Below are positions 1-9,419 of a stretch of 47,333 nucleotides of DNA, piece by piece (the first letter of the stretch is position 1; every line of letters begins with the position of its first letter). Under the pieces are notes generated by a model, which saw only the letters and a list, made by a program, of their open reading frames with translations, was not told where the DNA came from and searched no databases. A program made the translations under genes and the position numbers. The DNA lies in contig MDYQ01000216.1 in the NCBI GenBank assembly GCA_003024175.1, positions 1 through 47,333 on the forward strand, given 5' to 3'. Source of the DNA: Planoprotostelium fungivorum. Its lineage: Eukaryota > Evosea > Variosea > Cavosteliida > Cavosteliaceae.

Positions 1-639
1 TTGGCCATCTTAAGTCTGAAAGCAATGAATTCATGTATTCTATGTTTTGTATCAGGTACAGAGTCATCAGTAGTGAAGGAGTTATTTATCCATGATGTGA
101 TGGTATTATTCAAATCACTGATATGTTTGTTAGATGATATTTTAATGGCATGATCTGAGGGAAACAAGTATGTTTTGTTGATAGTTGATCCGTCCTCTAT
201 ATTGACCAATGTACAGCTCAGCTCAATTTTGAAAAAGAAGGGGTATGACTCCAGTAAAATAGGCAGAACAGAATTTATTTTTGAGCATATTTGTGCTACT
301 GCTGATACAGACTGAGAAAACCAGGTGTTTGGCAAGAATGAGTAATCATGTTGACTGGCTACACCTGCTGATAGCAAATTAGTTGTGGGTTTCAATTTGA
401 TCAAAAATCTAATGGCTGTAAATGCACTTTTAAGTCTTCTGTGTAATTGTTGACGTTTATTGGACATATATTGATGAAGTGATTGATTGTCCCACTGTGC
501 ATGATTAAAGCCCAGTTTATTAGCATGATTGTATCTTTGTATGAATTCTTTGAGGTCACTCAATTTCCCTTGTCTCAAATCACCAATGTATCCTAGTGAT
601 TTTAGAGTGCGTATAAGCAATTGTCTTTCGGTGGGCATG
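1..639 (-). CDS. Unrecognised large protein of a Polinton-like element (5' part, runs off the window)
   Basis: Read on the minus strand, an ATG at 639 opens a frame with no stop for about 213 codons up to the window edge, so the protein continues outside. It begins MPTERQLLIRTLKSLGY and has a basic, helical first half followed by a beta-like stretch (FFFKIELSCTLVN) and a helical segment near the edge. It lies head to head with an integrase of Polinton type, about 110 bp apart, which is the compact alternating-strand layout of Polintons. A polymerase fragment of the same class lies at 6310-6640. The beta-like stretch is reminiscent of the region ahead of the exonuclease domain in Polinton protein-primed polymerases, but I see no diagnostic motif, so that identity is only a guess. 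Confidence 0.55.
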
Positions 640-748
640 GTGTTTTGTCAATTTATGATATATATCAGATGGTCTTTTTTAAAAATGTAATTTATTCAAT
701 AATAGTAATTTTATTTATATGGAAATTGAAGGTAATTTATATAGAACA

Positions 749-1790
749 TGCACAGGGATAAAAGGATTAAAACTGTGCCTAGTTTGACTGAGTATCTTCT
801 CAGCATATGGCTAGATCCTTCTACTACATCTAACTCTCTTGAAGGTCTATTCAGGAGTGCTAGCAGACATAATGTGTCTGCATGCTTTGGAGTTCTCAAT
901 GGATGATATTAGAAGATTCTTATCTCATCAGTCCATTTATAATAGGCATCTAGGTTTCAACTTGCAATACAAACAGCAGAAACATACTGTTGTACCTAGA
1001 CCACTGGTCAAATGGCAGATGGATCTTGCTGATATGCAGAATTCTGCTGAGTATAACAATGACACCAACTATCTCTTAACAATCATAGATGTATTTTCAA
1101 AATATGCTCTGGTGATTCCTTTGCAGAATAAGAGAGGACAGAGCATATCTGAAGCTTTAGCATATATATTTAGAATAAAAATCAACAACAAACCATATAA
1201 GCCAATAATTTTACTCTCAGACAATGGAAAATAATTTATTGCAAAAGAAGTGAAGCAGGTGTGTGCAGATCATGGAATACACCAACTGACATCATTTCCT
1301 TACACTCCTTTGGGCATCATAGAAAGGTTCAACAAGACTATCAAACAAAAAATAGTTCAATACCTCTCAGTATGTAGAACACAAAGGTATATTGATGCCT
1401 TAGAGCTTATTACAGAGAACTATAACCATTCTTATCATCATACTATAGGATTGCCAGCAAATGTCCATTTTGCAGATAGATCACTTCATAAGCTACTCAT
1501 ACCCCAGATACATGTTTATTATAAATATCTGAATGATAAGAATAATCCAATCATTCCTGAAACTATTCATTTTGCTAGAGGAGACAAAGAGTACAAGCTC
1601 AAATCGCACCGATCATTGCACCTGAACAGCAGAGAAAACTATCAGCAAAAACAAAATCATTGGTACCAAATTGGTCTAGTGAAGTGTATATAGTCACAAA
1701 AAAGATTTTAGATGGTAAGTTTGTCTTATATCAGGTCAAGCTTTGTACTAAGTATAAGTTAACCTATTTGAAGTTAAAAATCATTCTGAG
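749..1790 (+). pseudogene. Polinton/Maverick-type integrase (DDE), broken
   Basis: A retroviral-like integrase of the Polinton class. From an ATG at 749 comes an N-terminal helical region, then the catalytic core with the first Asp in KWQMDLADM (about 1010), the block LTIIDVFSKYA, the second Asp in LLSDNGK (about 1220) and the Glu in IIERFNKTIK (about 1320). A chromo-like C-terminal barrel follows (PNWSSEVYIVTKK, about 1665-1700). Three lesions break it. The frame shifts near 880-890. A TAA replaces the expected Glu codon right after SDNGK at 1231-1233. A second shift near 1590-1610 moves the C-terminal barrel into another frame. The family normally inserts the element and makes short target duplications; this copy cannot make a full enzyme. 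Confidence 0.82.
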
Positions 1791-1793
1791 AAA

Positions 1794-2051
1794 TCAACAC
1801 AGTAGCAAGATACCCATAGCAGATATCAACAATATCAAGCTAAACCTCCAAAACAAAATGATAACCAAAAGAGAAGTCATGGATACATATAACACCTCTC
1901 CTCTTGTATATCCCTCATGATAGTCTTGAATTACATCATCATACATTCCTTCTGAGACATTTTGACTTAATTTGGTATCCAAAAGTTGCTTGTATTGATC
2001 ATATTTCTGTTTGTAATACAGTTTAGTAGGCATGTTCTTCACAGTGGACAT
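1794..2051 (-). CDS. Small membrane protein of the Polinton-like element, unknown
   Basis: An 85-codon frame starting MSTVKNMPTKLYYKQKY. The first two thirds are polar and charged. The last 30 residues are strongly hydrophobic (LLVIILFWRFSLILLISAM) and would form one membrane helix ending only a few residues before the stop. It runs convergently into the integrase C-terminus and divergently from the ORF at 2146. Small hydrophobic ORFs are common in Polintons and related viruses, but I do not recognise this family. It is intact, unlike its neighbours, though short enough for that to be chance. Confidence 0.45.
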   Translation of the reverse strand: MSTVKNMPTKLYYKQKYDQYKQLLDTKLSQNVSEGMYDDVIQDYHEGYTRGEVLYVSMTSLLVIILFWRFSLILLISAMGILLLC

Positions 2052-2058
2052 TTTTGCT

Positions 2059-2069
2059 TATATAAAAGG
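2059..2069 (+). promoter_or_regulatory. TATA-like box in a divergent promoter
   Basis: The sequence TATATAAAAGG lies in the 94-bp gap between the divergent ORFs starting at 2051 (minus) and 2146 (plus). Its distance of about 80 bp from the plus-strand ATG suits a TATA box for that ORF. This is inference from position and sequence only. Confidence 0.4.
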
Positions 2070-2145
2070 CTTTTCATTTTTTAAAATGAAATTAATTAGA
2101 TATCTTCTATACATTATATATTTCAGATTATATCATGAACTGAAA

Positions 2146-2864
2146 ATGGACTATGACTTTGTTAAGACATTTCCAGTCAAAGTTACTGAACCAAAAGCAT
2201 TTGATGAGTTACCCATCAGTAAACTTCTCAATTATCTGACCCAAGATAAGATCATTGAGCTCATTGGCTTTCCTAATTTCAACAGCTTGAATGAGCAAGT
2301 TAGACAGCAAACAGGAAAAGTCAGTCTACCAGCAGTTAAGAAGATGTTGGCAGATAATGTACAGTTTCAATGAAAATCCAGTCATGAAACAACAAGCATA
2401 CAATAAATATCTGATAGCTAATACAAAGGCTAATGATCTCACTAGGCAGCAACATAGTAAGCAGGTAAGCTGGTTGATGAACAAACCTAAGAAACAGTTC
2501 TTGGGATGTGTGGCAAAACATACACCTCCTGAGGTGTTTCAAAAATGTGTTGAACAGTATGATGATCCAGATGCTAAATATGATCAGTATAAGATTGTAC
2601 CATATAGTGGATTGAGAAACTCAGCATATGAGAGACAATTGAATGCTGGACATACAAACAGAGCAACAGTGTTAAGACCACCTCCTGGAATGAAGATTCA
2701 ACATTTACCTAATCGTTGAAACAAAGTATCTCAGTTCTATAAGTAGATTGGTGAAGAAAGAGAATGGTCCAGATGCAAGGAACGGAATCAGGAGGAGAAT
2801 TCTGCAGGCTGCAGAGAACTCAGGGGATGTTACAGATGAAGATGTGGGTATTGAAAATGAGTAA
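2146..2864 (+). pseudogene. Unknown Polinton-associated protein, frameshifted and internally deleted
   Basis: From ATG 2146 (MDYDFVKTFPVKVTEPK) an open frame runs to about 2367. It continues in a shifted frame (NENPVMKQQAYNKYLIAN onward) to about 2710 and then, after a second shift, to the acidic end (GDVTDEDV) and a TAA at 2862. The inverted copy on the minus strand at 37.7-38.3 kb keeps about 64 bp that are missing here near 2712. That deletion explains the second break, so the ancestral protein was a single chain of roughly 250 residues. It is rich in Lys and Gln with no motif I recognise. In this position a minor structural protein of the element is possible but unproven. Confidence 0.5.
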
Positions 2865-3492
2865 ACTGGAAGTACAGAGTAAAAAACAGGAAAACAGGTA
2901 AATCTTCTTTTTTATGTATTCAAAGAGCAAAAAAAACATTAGTAGATTTATGGTAAATATAGTAAGAATTTAAGAGACACCATTTTCAACTTACTATTTT
3001 TTACTATTATTACTGTTTATCTACTATTAATTTACTCATCCAAATTACCATATTTACTATTGTATTACTACATTTTACTATGACTCAATGGTGGAGTTCT
3101 GCATACAATGATATAGTCTCTCAGCTTCCACGAAGCATTGTAGACTGTTTAAAGCTTAGGATACAGAATACAAAGATTAGAGGCAAGAAGTGTGAACTGA
3201 ACGAAGAATCTGATAACCTAAAGGGATTATTTGAGAAGGAGCTAGCATCATACAATAACAAGAAGCAGTGTATGAAGATGAACAACAAGAAATATGAAGG
3301 AAGGCTACAGGATTTGATAGAAGAGAAAGAGAAAGAGTACAAGGCAGAAATGAAAAGGGTACAAATATAATGCAAAAACAAGACAATGTCTTGAGAGCTT
3401 CAGCTGGAAGAGATGCAAAAGGAATTGTAAAATAAGATTGAGTTGATCAGAAAACAAATGATTGTAATCTGAGCGTTCAACAAGAGATTTGA
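2588..3492 (+). repeat. Left arm of a long inverted repeat
   Basis: This stretch matches the minus strand of 37173-38272 at roughly 93% by eye over most of its length, from the end of the unknown Polinton ORF through the coiled-coil ORF. Relative to the right arm it lacks about 64 bp near 2712 and lacks an internal block of about 190 bp. It carries an extra stretch of about 38 bp near 3365-3402. Confidence 0.85.
3080..3370 (+). CDS. Charged coiled-coil protein of the repeated element
   Basis: A 96-codon frame starting MTQWWSSAYNDIVSQLPRS, followed by a long Lys/Glu-rich heptad-like region ending in EKEYKAEMKRVQ. The inverted copy at 37.1-37.5 kb continues the coiled coil for another 40 residues. 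In this copy the extension is separated by about 38 extra bases that begin GTACAAAT; this could be a short intron or an insertion causing the early stop. Reading resumes with QLEEMQKELENK-like codons at about 3403. No enzymatic motif is visible. Function unknown. Confidence 0.45.
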   Translation: MTQWWSSAYNDIVSQLPRSIVDCLKLRIQNTKIRGKKCELNEESDNLKGLFEKELASYNNKKQCMKMNNKKYEGRLQDLIEEKEKEYKAEMKRVQI

Positions 3493-3884
3493 TCAATTGG
3501 ACCAAACTGAGAAGCACCATCAACACACATCTGAAAAGGCAGGACGCTAAATCAAATATGAACATGTAGCTCTCCATCTGTGTGGAATGGATGACTTTGT
3601 GATTTCACCTCTATTTTTTTGCAGTTATTTGGAGCCTTGGAGACACTGCAACAAAAAATATAGAGTATAAAGGTTGGGAATCACTGTGAGAGGAACTAAC
3701 ATCAACAAGCTGTTGTTGTTACCTGTGGACATGTTTGCAACAAGTCTACCTAAAAAGCACATGACTTTATAAACATGCAGCAGCAATGACGTAACGAGAA
3801 CAGTAACAATTCGGACGAGTGACTACCTGTTTGTAAGATCACTGATCAACAGTCCTGAAAAGCGAACTCTGCTTTTCCAAATTT

Positions 3885-3945
3885 TCGAAAAACAGCCCAG
3901 CCAGCCCGGGCAGAAAGGATCTGGAGACAAGTGGCAACGTTTTGG
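3885..3945 (+). repeat. Short repeat shared with the 5' edge of the kinase pseudogene
   Basis: The block starting AACAGCCCAGCCAGCCC and running to GGATCTGGAGACAA also appears on the minus strand at about 36800-36865, with a few extra bases inside. It is just inside both arms of the long inverted repeat, so the homology between the two sides probably once extended further and has eroded between 3492 and 3885. The stretch 3500-3885 itself shows no gene I can support. Confidence 0.6.
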
Positions 3946-3966
3946 CGAGAACTTTTACTAAGATAC

Positions 3967-4152
3967 TCAAGAGTAGCCTGGATATCCAGGAGCAGAATAA
4001 CCAGGCTCGCAAATTACTTGATCAGGTTCAGTAGGTTCTGCAGGACGAGAAGGAGCAGGACGAGACGGGGTAGGGTAATGAGGAGGTATGTTTGAGGGGA
4101 AGATATCACGCTGCATGACTGTATTTGGTGGCTGCTTTGGTATGTAAAGCAT
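3967..4152 (-). CDS. Possible proline-rich terminal exon or small protein
   Basis: A 61-codon minus-strand frame from ATG 4152 (MLYIPKQPPNTVMQRD) with many Pro, Ser and Arg residues (PTPSRPAPSRPAEPTEP). It ends in two GYP/GYS units (GYSAPGYPGYS) before a stop. A TCACGTGA element lies about 60 bp upstream of the start, as it does before some other genes here, which is the main reason to take it seriously. Low-complexity composition means a chance ORF cannot be excluded. Confidence 0.28.
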   Translation of the reverse strand: MLYIPKQPPNTVMQRDIFPSNIPPHYPTPSRPAPSRPAEPTEPDQVICEPGYSAPGYPGYS

Positions 4153-4209
4153 CTTGTATTTTTACCTTGGTTTCAACGAACAAAAGCGAGTCATCTCATG
4201 ATCTGAAGA

Positions 4210-4217
4210 TCACGTGA
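4210..4217. promoter_or_regulatory. TCACGTGA palindrome
   Basis: A perfect 8-bp palindrome containing CACGTG, the classical site of bHLH or bZIP factors. It is placed between the minus-strand ORF starting at 4152 and the plus-strand ORF remnants starting near 4279. Confidence 0.35.
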
Positions 4218-4251
4218 TGGGAGCGCAATCCTACACACAACCACCATTCTT

Positions 4252-4740
4252 GTGAAACGGAGTTATAACTTTACTCACAATGGAGGGTGCAATGCCCCAA
4301 ACAGGGGAGTGGCTGCACAAATTAGAGACAAGGCTCCAAAAGGTAGTGCAGTACAACAGGCTGCAAACAAAGTAGTGCACTGTAACAACAACGAAAGCGA
4401 CTGCCCAAACACCACCAACTTCCACAACTGTCGTGACTGCTGTCAGACATAAGACCAAGTCCGTGAGAGATCACGGACGCACCAAATAATTGCCCCAATT
4501 ACAACGGCCGGAGTTTCCCCCGAATTTCCGACTTTCGAGAAACACGCCCTTTTCACAGAAACATTTCACCGGCTCTTTCCATGACTTTTATTGGACATTT
4601 CTACGTTCAAGAATGAACGATTTGAACACAATAAAATCACTTCTCAAGTCTTCCACATAGGAAGCAACCAGCAGTCGTCACTCTTCTTTATCATTCTACG
4701 GGGTCTAAGGACCTCAACAACGCTGCAGCAAATGGGAAAT
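4252..4740 (+). other. Gene or element remnant without an intact frame
   Basis: A plus-strand frame beginning at ATG 4279 (MEGAMPQTGEWLHKLE) has coding-like composition but is stopped twice (near 4372 and 4486) before ending near 4710. The part 4436-4505 recurs in the same orientation at 38288-38370. No intact product can be assigned. Confidence 0.3.
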
Positions 4741-4748
4741 AGAATGTT

Positions 4749-5020
4749 CAGGTTCAGGTTCAGGTTTTATTCAGATATCAGTTTGACCCTGTTAGGGGCT
4801 ACTAAGCCATTGCTGGCCAACTGATAACTTTGAACTCTGCAGTCCAGTGGGGAGACCCGAAAAAAAAGTAGCATAAGAGATATATGTGAATTGAGGTACT
4901 ATGGCAATCCTTCTGGACATCTGTGCATAGGTAGATAGGGGCAAGCTTGGTAGTGTGGTGTCCCTGAGTCCATATGGGGTGGGGGAGTTGACCCTGTTGT
5001 GCCCAACATTTGACATCACT
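4749..5020 (-). mobile_element. 3' tail of a LINE or SINE with (CCTGAA) repeats
   Basis: On the minus strand this ends in an AATAAA followed by three and a half CCTGAA units (plus strand TTCAGG repeats at 4749-4772). That is how many non-LTR retroelements finish. The LINE reverse-transcriptase C-terminus lies on the same strand at 5790-6270, so both may belong to one element. From 5020 to 5790 I see only AT-rich DNA with T-runs and no supported gene. Confidence 0.45.
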
Positions 5021-5789
5021 GACGAATTGGAAAACTCAGAGAAATCTCAGAGAAATCTCAGCAACCAAGAAACACATTCAATGCACATTCATTGAAAGGG
5101 AACTCCTTGGCTTTCTTTGGTATGAAATCATTCTTTATAAACAGAGACTCATTGAACTGTTTGGTTCTTATGTGGTGACCATACACCACATGTTGAGAAG
5201 AATAAAATGAGAGGTTTAGACTATTGGGAGAGAGCCTATCATATGTTTGTATAGCTTTTTAGCTTGTAGTCAAGCGATTTCTGAACAATCAATTGACCAC
5301 AGCTTTGCTTTCAACTGCGCAGTCATGATTTAATTAATATGATAGAGGATATTGTAGCTGACCATGATGCCTATTTTACAAAAAATATGAACATATATTG
5401 TTTGTTTATCTTTCTTCTGCCATTCTATTTTAATCAACTAATCTATCGGTTAATACAGATTATTTTTGCTCTCTACCCCCTCTTTTTTTCTTTGTCTTTC
5501 TCCCCCCTTTTGTTTTATTTCTAACTTACAGATGTATTAAAAAATATATATATTCTTAACCATCAAATGCCAGACCGAATAAATTAGAGTTAAAGATGAC
5601 ATAACTTCATTTCTTTTTTCTTTTTTCTTACACAAGTCTGATGCATTACTTATGTTTCCATCATAGCTTGCCGATACAGATATGTGCTTATGATATGCCT
5701 TCAAATTATTCTGACTGTTGCCAAGATTATAGAATTAGTATTGAGCCCTTTGTTTTCCTTACTTATCTTTCGTTGGAGATTGCGAGGGA

Positions 5790-6270
5790 TCAGGCCTTTA
5801 TTTCCCATCTCTTTGGTAAGTTCCACTCATATTGATCATAATCTGATGTTGAAAACCAGGGGAGGATGTTTTCTGTTCGAATCTTACTCTTGTCCCAGAA
5901 TTGCTTCAGAGTTGCCCACAACTGATCATTCAATTCTCTAGTAAAAATACATTCTCCCAGAGCGTGTTGGTGGGAGTCAAGAATACTTTCCTCCATTATA
6001 TCAGAGCAAAATTTACAACTATCATCCTCTGTGAGGTTGTATTGTTTCTTTCTCTTGTTTGTCCAAATTGTCCCCGTCATGATTTTTGTAGTCAAGTTGC
6101 TGTATGGTTCTTTCTTCTTGGGTAATGAGCGTGGGTCTGCATGGCAAGTGAAGAACGCTGACCATACTTTCTGCCTATCTCTCCAATCTTCTGTTGATAA
6201 ATTGTTCATCATCCTTCTAATATGTTCTCTTGTATTCTCAGTGATTAATCTACCTCCTGCTGTTATAGAA
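5790..6270 (-). pseudogene. LINE reverse transcriptase, C-terminal zinc-knuckle region
   Basis: An open minus-strand frame with no local start (it enters from upstream as LITENTREHIRRMMNNL) contains the terminal domain of non-LTR reverse transcriptases. It has the helical block KIMTGTIWTNKRK followed by a Cys-x2-Cys and His-x5-Cys arrangement (CKFC ... HQHALGEC) and a Trp-rich end, stopping at 5790. The polymerase domain itself is missing, and the frame is lost above about 6270 where polymerase-like Polinton sequence begins on the other strand. A 5'-truncated or interrupted LINE copy. Confidence 0.65.
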
Positions 6271-6309
6271 ACTCAGAAGTGCAGTTGTCAGTATACAGTC
6301 CAGCACAGA

Positions 6310-6640
6310 CAAACTCTTAGAATCTTCATTGCCTCCAATTGAGTGTTTCTGCAACAAGCTAAGGAATTCTCAGCCTTCAGTGACTGAATATAAGCATGCT
6401 TTAGATGTATGGAACAAAAAACAGTTTCAGTCATTTGGAGAATATATGATGTATTATTGCAGGTGTGATGTTGAATTGTTACTACAGGGCACCACAAACT
6501 ATAGAACTCTGTTGATGAGTAAGATGCAAATGGAATTACTGAATTATGTTAGGTTGCACAGTGTTATGACGCTACGTTGTAGAGAAGGAATATTGACGAC
6601 AAAAGGAATTGATTTAACGGTCTACAATTGTATTGTGTAA
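6310..6640 (+). pseudogene. Polinton protein-primed DNA polymerase fragment (exonuclease III motif)
   Basis: The frame reads LPPIECFCNKLRNSQPS, then EYKHALDVWNKKQFQSFG, then YMMYYCRCDVELL. This order (LPP-x3-F-x2-KL, then hA-x2-VW, then Y-x3-DV-x-LL) is characteristic of the stretch around the Exo III motif in Polinton family-B polymerases, where the Tyr and Asp are catalytic 3'-5' exonuclease residues. Family members exceed 1,000 residues; here only about 100 remain and there is no polymerase domain. The last 25 codons and the 3' flank (6556-6755) recur inside the right inverted-repeat arm. Confidence 0.72.
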
Positions 6641-6755
6641 TAAAAGGGGATTGTTCGAAGCCCATCTGCAAGGAGAGGTCTCGTACATACACCATCCAAG
6701 TCATCCATCCTTGTTAATCCTTCACCCTACTATCAAGAGTGAGAACATCCATCTC
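6556..6755 (+). repeat. Polymerase-end segment also present inside the right inverted-repeat arm
   Basis: From GTTATGACGCTACGTTGTAG through TTGATTTAACGGTCTACAAT and the following 100 bp, this matches the minus strand at about 37985-38175 at roughly 88% by eye. In the right arm it is spliced between sequences that are adjacent in the left arm. Confidence 0.75.
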
Positions 6756-6821
6756 TAACACACAGATTAGCTATCAGAACATCCTCAAAAATCATTTAAT
6801 GTATGATCTAAGGACCTGCAG

Positions 6822-6985
6822 AGACGGGCTTGTCTTGGAGGCTGTTTTGGCACAGTCTCTGTCTTGACGTTGAGACGCAGTCAATACAAGGGGGTGACTT
6901 GTCTCGTCCTGTCTCTCACAACATTGCAAGACAAGACAGAGACAAGACAAACAAATCTGGTCTTGGACTGTCTCGAGACCGTCTT
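6822..6985. repeat. GAGAC/GTCTC-rich cluster, first copy
   Basis: Many copies of GAGAC, GTCTC and AAGACAAGAC on both strands, including GACAAGACAGAGACAAGAC. A second cluster lies at 7706-7806. They could be the decayed subterminal or terminal repeats of one DNA transposon of about 1 kb, or two independent remnants. The stretch 6990-7170 between them and the next feature shows nothing I can support. Confidence 0.45.
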
Positions 6986-7170
6986 GGCTTTATTCTTCCT
7001 CTTTTCCAGGGATACTGGGAACGAACCCTTTGCAAGCACCAAGAGTAGAGAGGGAGGAAACCAAAGATGTTGAGATTGTGGCAAAGGCTTGTCACATGAC
7101 AACCAGAGTTGGTCAATAAAAGTGACTCGTCCCTCTCACCTTTTGACTTCACACACATAATATGATATGG

Positions 7171-7400
7171 ACTCACCCATCCATATCCAAAGAGGGTAGT
7201 GCCGGCAAAGATAACGCCATCAAGAACAGCTGTTGACATCACCTCTGCTGTAACCTCTCAGACCTGGCTGAGATATCATAGGAAGGTCCATTGTATCTCC
7301 ATCTAAGACTCTCTCTATTTGAGCCCATCTGATGGAGCGCTGAACCACCTTTTTGCTCAAGAGGGCCAAGTATACTAGATCCAATTGCATCACATCTTCA
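7171..7400 (-). pseudogene. Possible exon remnants of a small membrane protein
   Basis: A minus-strand frame MQLDLVYLALLSKKVVQRS runs from about 7391 to 7275. A GT-AG-like break at about 7259-7274 joins it to a hydrophobic stretch, TAVLDGVIFAGTTLFGYGW. A donor-like GTGAGT follows near 7178. Protein-like composition and plausible splice signals suggest part of a host gene cut out of context, but I recognise no family and see no continuation on either side. Confidence 0.22.
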
Positions 7401-7535
7401 ATAAATCAACGGTAATTTGAATAGTTCATTTTTAGACATTGCCAGTGGATGGGAGCAATTAGTGTTTTCAATCCACATGCCACTGAAGTACCTCGTCTCT
7501 GCTACAACCTAACCAATCAACAAGCAATCTGACCT

Positions 7536-7645
7536 CTGATACATCACATCATTCAAGAATCACCTGCATAGAATTGTGTGATTTGTTGGGTATAGGCTTG
7601 CATTTAGTGTTGAGGTTTGTTGTGGCCACATCAGGTGGGATATGA
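7536..7645 (-). mobile_element. Solo LTR or 3'-end fragment of the chromodomain gypsy element
   Basis: About 105 bp here match 44426-44534, directly downstream of the chromodomain stop of the Ty3/gypsy element, at roughly 88% by eye (for example TATAGGCTTGCATTTAGTGT in both). No coding part is next to it, so it is probably a solo LTR or small 3' fragment. The flanking stretches 7400-7536 and 7810-8330 show no supported gene. Confidence 0.6.
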
Positions 7646-7705
7646 TGTGATATGTCATTGGCTCTGCACTGAAGTTTTTGGATATCGTTCTCATGACTTT
7701 CCGGG

Positions 7706-7806
7706 GAAAATTGTCGAGACGAGACAGAGACGAGAGTTGATTTTGTCTCGTCTTGTTCTGTCTCGCCCAAAAAAATTGACAAGACAAGACCGAGACAAGA
7801 CAAGCT
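7706..7806. repeat. GAGAC/GTCTC palindromic cluster, second copy
   Basis: GAGACGAGACAGAGACGAGA at 7717-7736 is followed after a few bases by GTCTCGTCTTGTTCTGTCTC at about 7745-7764, an imperfect inverted repeat able to fold back. Further GACAAGACAAG units follow. This resembles the terminus of a DNA transposon rather than coding DNA. Confidence 0.5.
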
Positions 7807-8329
7807 CTGTGGTCATATCACCATTTTCCCTCAAACATAAAACAACCTTTGCCTGTAGTAAGTGGCTCTTTTGTGTGTTCAGTTGAAGTCTTTGGAGACA
7901 TTGGACTGTGTTCACAAGAGATCAGTTGTTGTGTGACCAAATATCTTTTGAAAAATATGATGGAATTGATCTCTTCAGTGAGACAATGATTCAAGGAATG
8001 TCAGAGATTGACTCATGTTTGGAGACAAATTCCACAATAGCAATATGATGTAAGCAGTCATATGGGAAACACAACACTTAAGGCCCATCCACTGACCCCT
8101 TTTATCCCTTTTACCTCTGTGAGGCAAAGGGATTATATCTTTTGGAGTGCAGTGTTTTCTGCCAAAACTGTACAAAGCATGCTCTGAGTGCAAGAATGCT
8201 TGTAAATACTTTGCAGAGCATTTTCAAACTACTCACAGGAAGCAAGTATAGAGTCAGAGGAGGGTCAGCAATAAATGGGCTATAATACCACCTTTTTATA
8301 TGATGGTGCTCTCTCCTTTGTCATCATTT

Positions 8330-9256
8330 TGTCTTCTTGGTTTCTAGCTATCACCAACTTTGAGTGTCATTCTCTACTCTTTCCATATCTGAGAAATTTC
8401 TCACCTCGTTCCTCTCAAATACAATACTTTTCAGACAAGTCCATAAATCAAGGAACATCCGGTCCCAGAAGCTTCCCCAGTCCATTTCTGAATCTTCACG
8501 TCAACGTAGTGGTGTGTCAAGGGCCGTTTTTAGGGCACCAACTACCTCATTGTCAGATGTACCACCTGACTGGAAGAGGGAGGGATAATCCTTAACAAGT
8601 TTATCTGGCCCATAAAACTTGGACCCTAAATCACTAGAGAGTAGTCCTTCCATTCTCTTCTTATCAATCATTGTTGGGACTGTTGTGAATGGCGCAAGAA
8701 CTTTATCAATAGAGATGAGGGAATTCCAAAGATGCACGAGAAGTGAAGTCTATTGAAGATGTCTCACCAGCTGGAGTGACGGTAGATGCCTTGATGTGGG
8801 CTATCAAATCGACATCTGTCTCAAGGGTCAACGTGCTAGCCAGGTTTGGGTGGGCATCCAGTTTCTCCTGAGCCCAGATCTTCTTGGCCAGAGTTAGGAC
8901 AAGACCGTTGATGCAAGTTCGCAAGGTGGGTAAATTGGGATCCGTCATCTTCTGTTGAGGAGTCAGAATGATGAGGATCAACTATTGCACACCGAGAGAC
9001 TAAGCGTTGGATTGCGTGTTATTCTTCTCACCCGGCGGTGATGATCTGCATTGAGTAAGTAAATCAATAACAGACTCTGAGACTCGATTGTCAACAGGAG
9101 ACTCACTAACAAGATTGTGGTGTTGTTCAGACGGGAAGGTGACGACAATCTGTCCGAGTAAGTAAAATGAAAGATCTCTTGTCTGTGATATATTGCTGAG
9201 ATGAAATAACAAATAGCGGTCCTTACCTGTGTCTCCCCTTCTAAATTGGGGCACAC
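8330..9256 (-). pseudogene. Unrecognised multi-exon gene or element ORF, decayed
   Basis: Several minus-strand stretches look coding: MTDPNLPTLRTCINGLVLTL from ATG 8950, then MIDKKRMEGLLSSDLGSK and EVVGALKTALDTPLR in a shifted frame to 8501. After a TGA in a place where CGA (Arg) would keep the frame open, MDWGSFWDRMFLDLWTC follows to about 8370. The region 8985-9256 has possible short exons with GTAAGG and GTTAGT donors. Helical composition, no recognised family. The TGA-for-CGA pattern fits decay by CpG deamination. Confidence 0.3.
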
Positions 9257-9419
9257 TTTAGATGATGTTACCCTATGTTTGCTGTGCCTAATTTATCAAG
9301 GTGTCTGAGAGAAGTCAGTCAAGGATTCCTGGGCATCACACTCGCTTGACACCCCTGACCTCTCCATAGTATGGAACTCTGTCTCGTATCAGCACACACG
9401 TAACATCCACTTTTCACCT

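Noticed and set aside
3121-3577. Three overlapping hydrophobic/Ser-rich minus-strand ORFs opposite the coiled-coil gene
   Set aside because: They are antisense shadows of a Lys/Glu-rich coding stretch; the Ser/Phe/Leu bias is the expected complement.
5339-5524. Hydrophobic plus-strand ORF (MIEDIVADHDAYFTKN start)
   Set aside because: It lies in an AT-rich, T-run-rich stretch; composition explains the hydrophobicity and there is no family or splice support.
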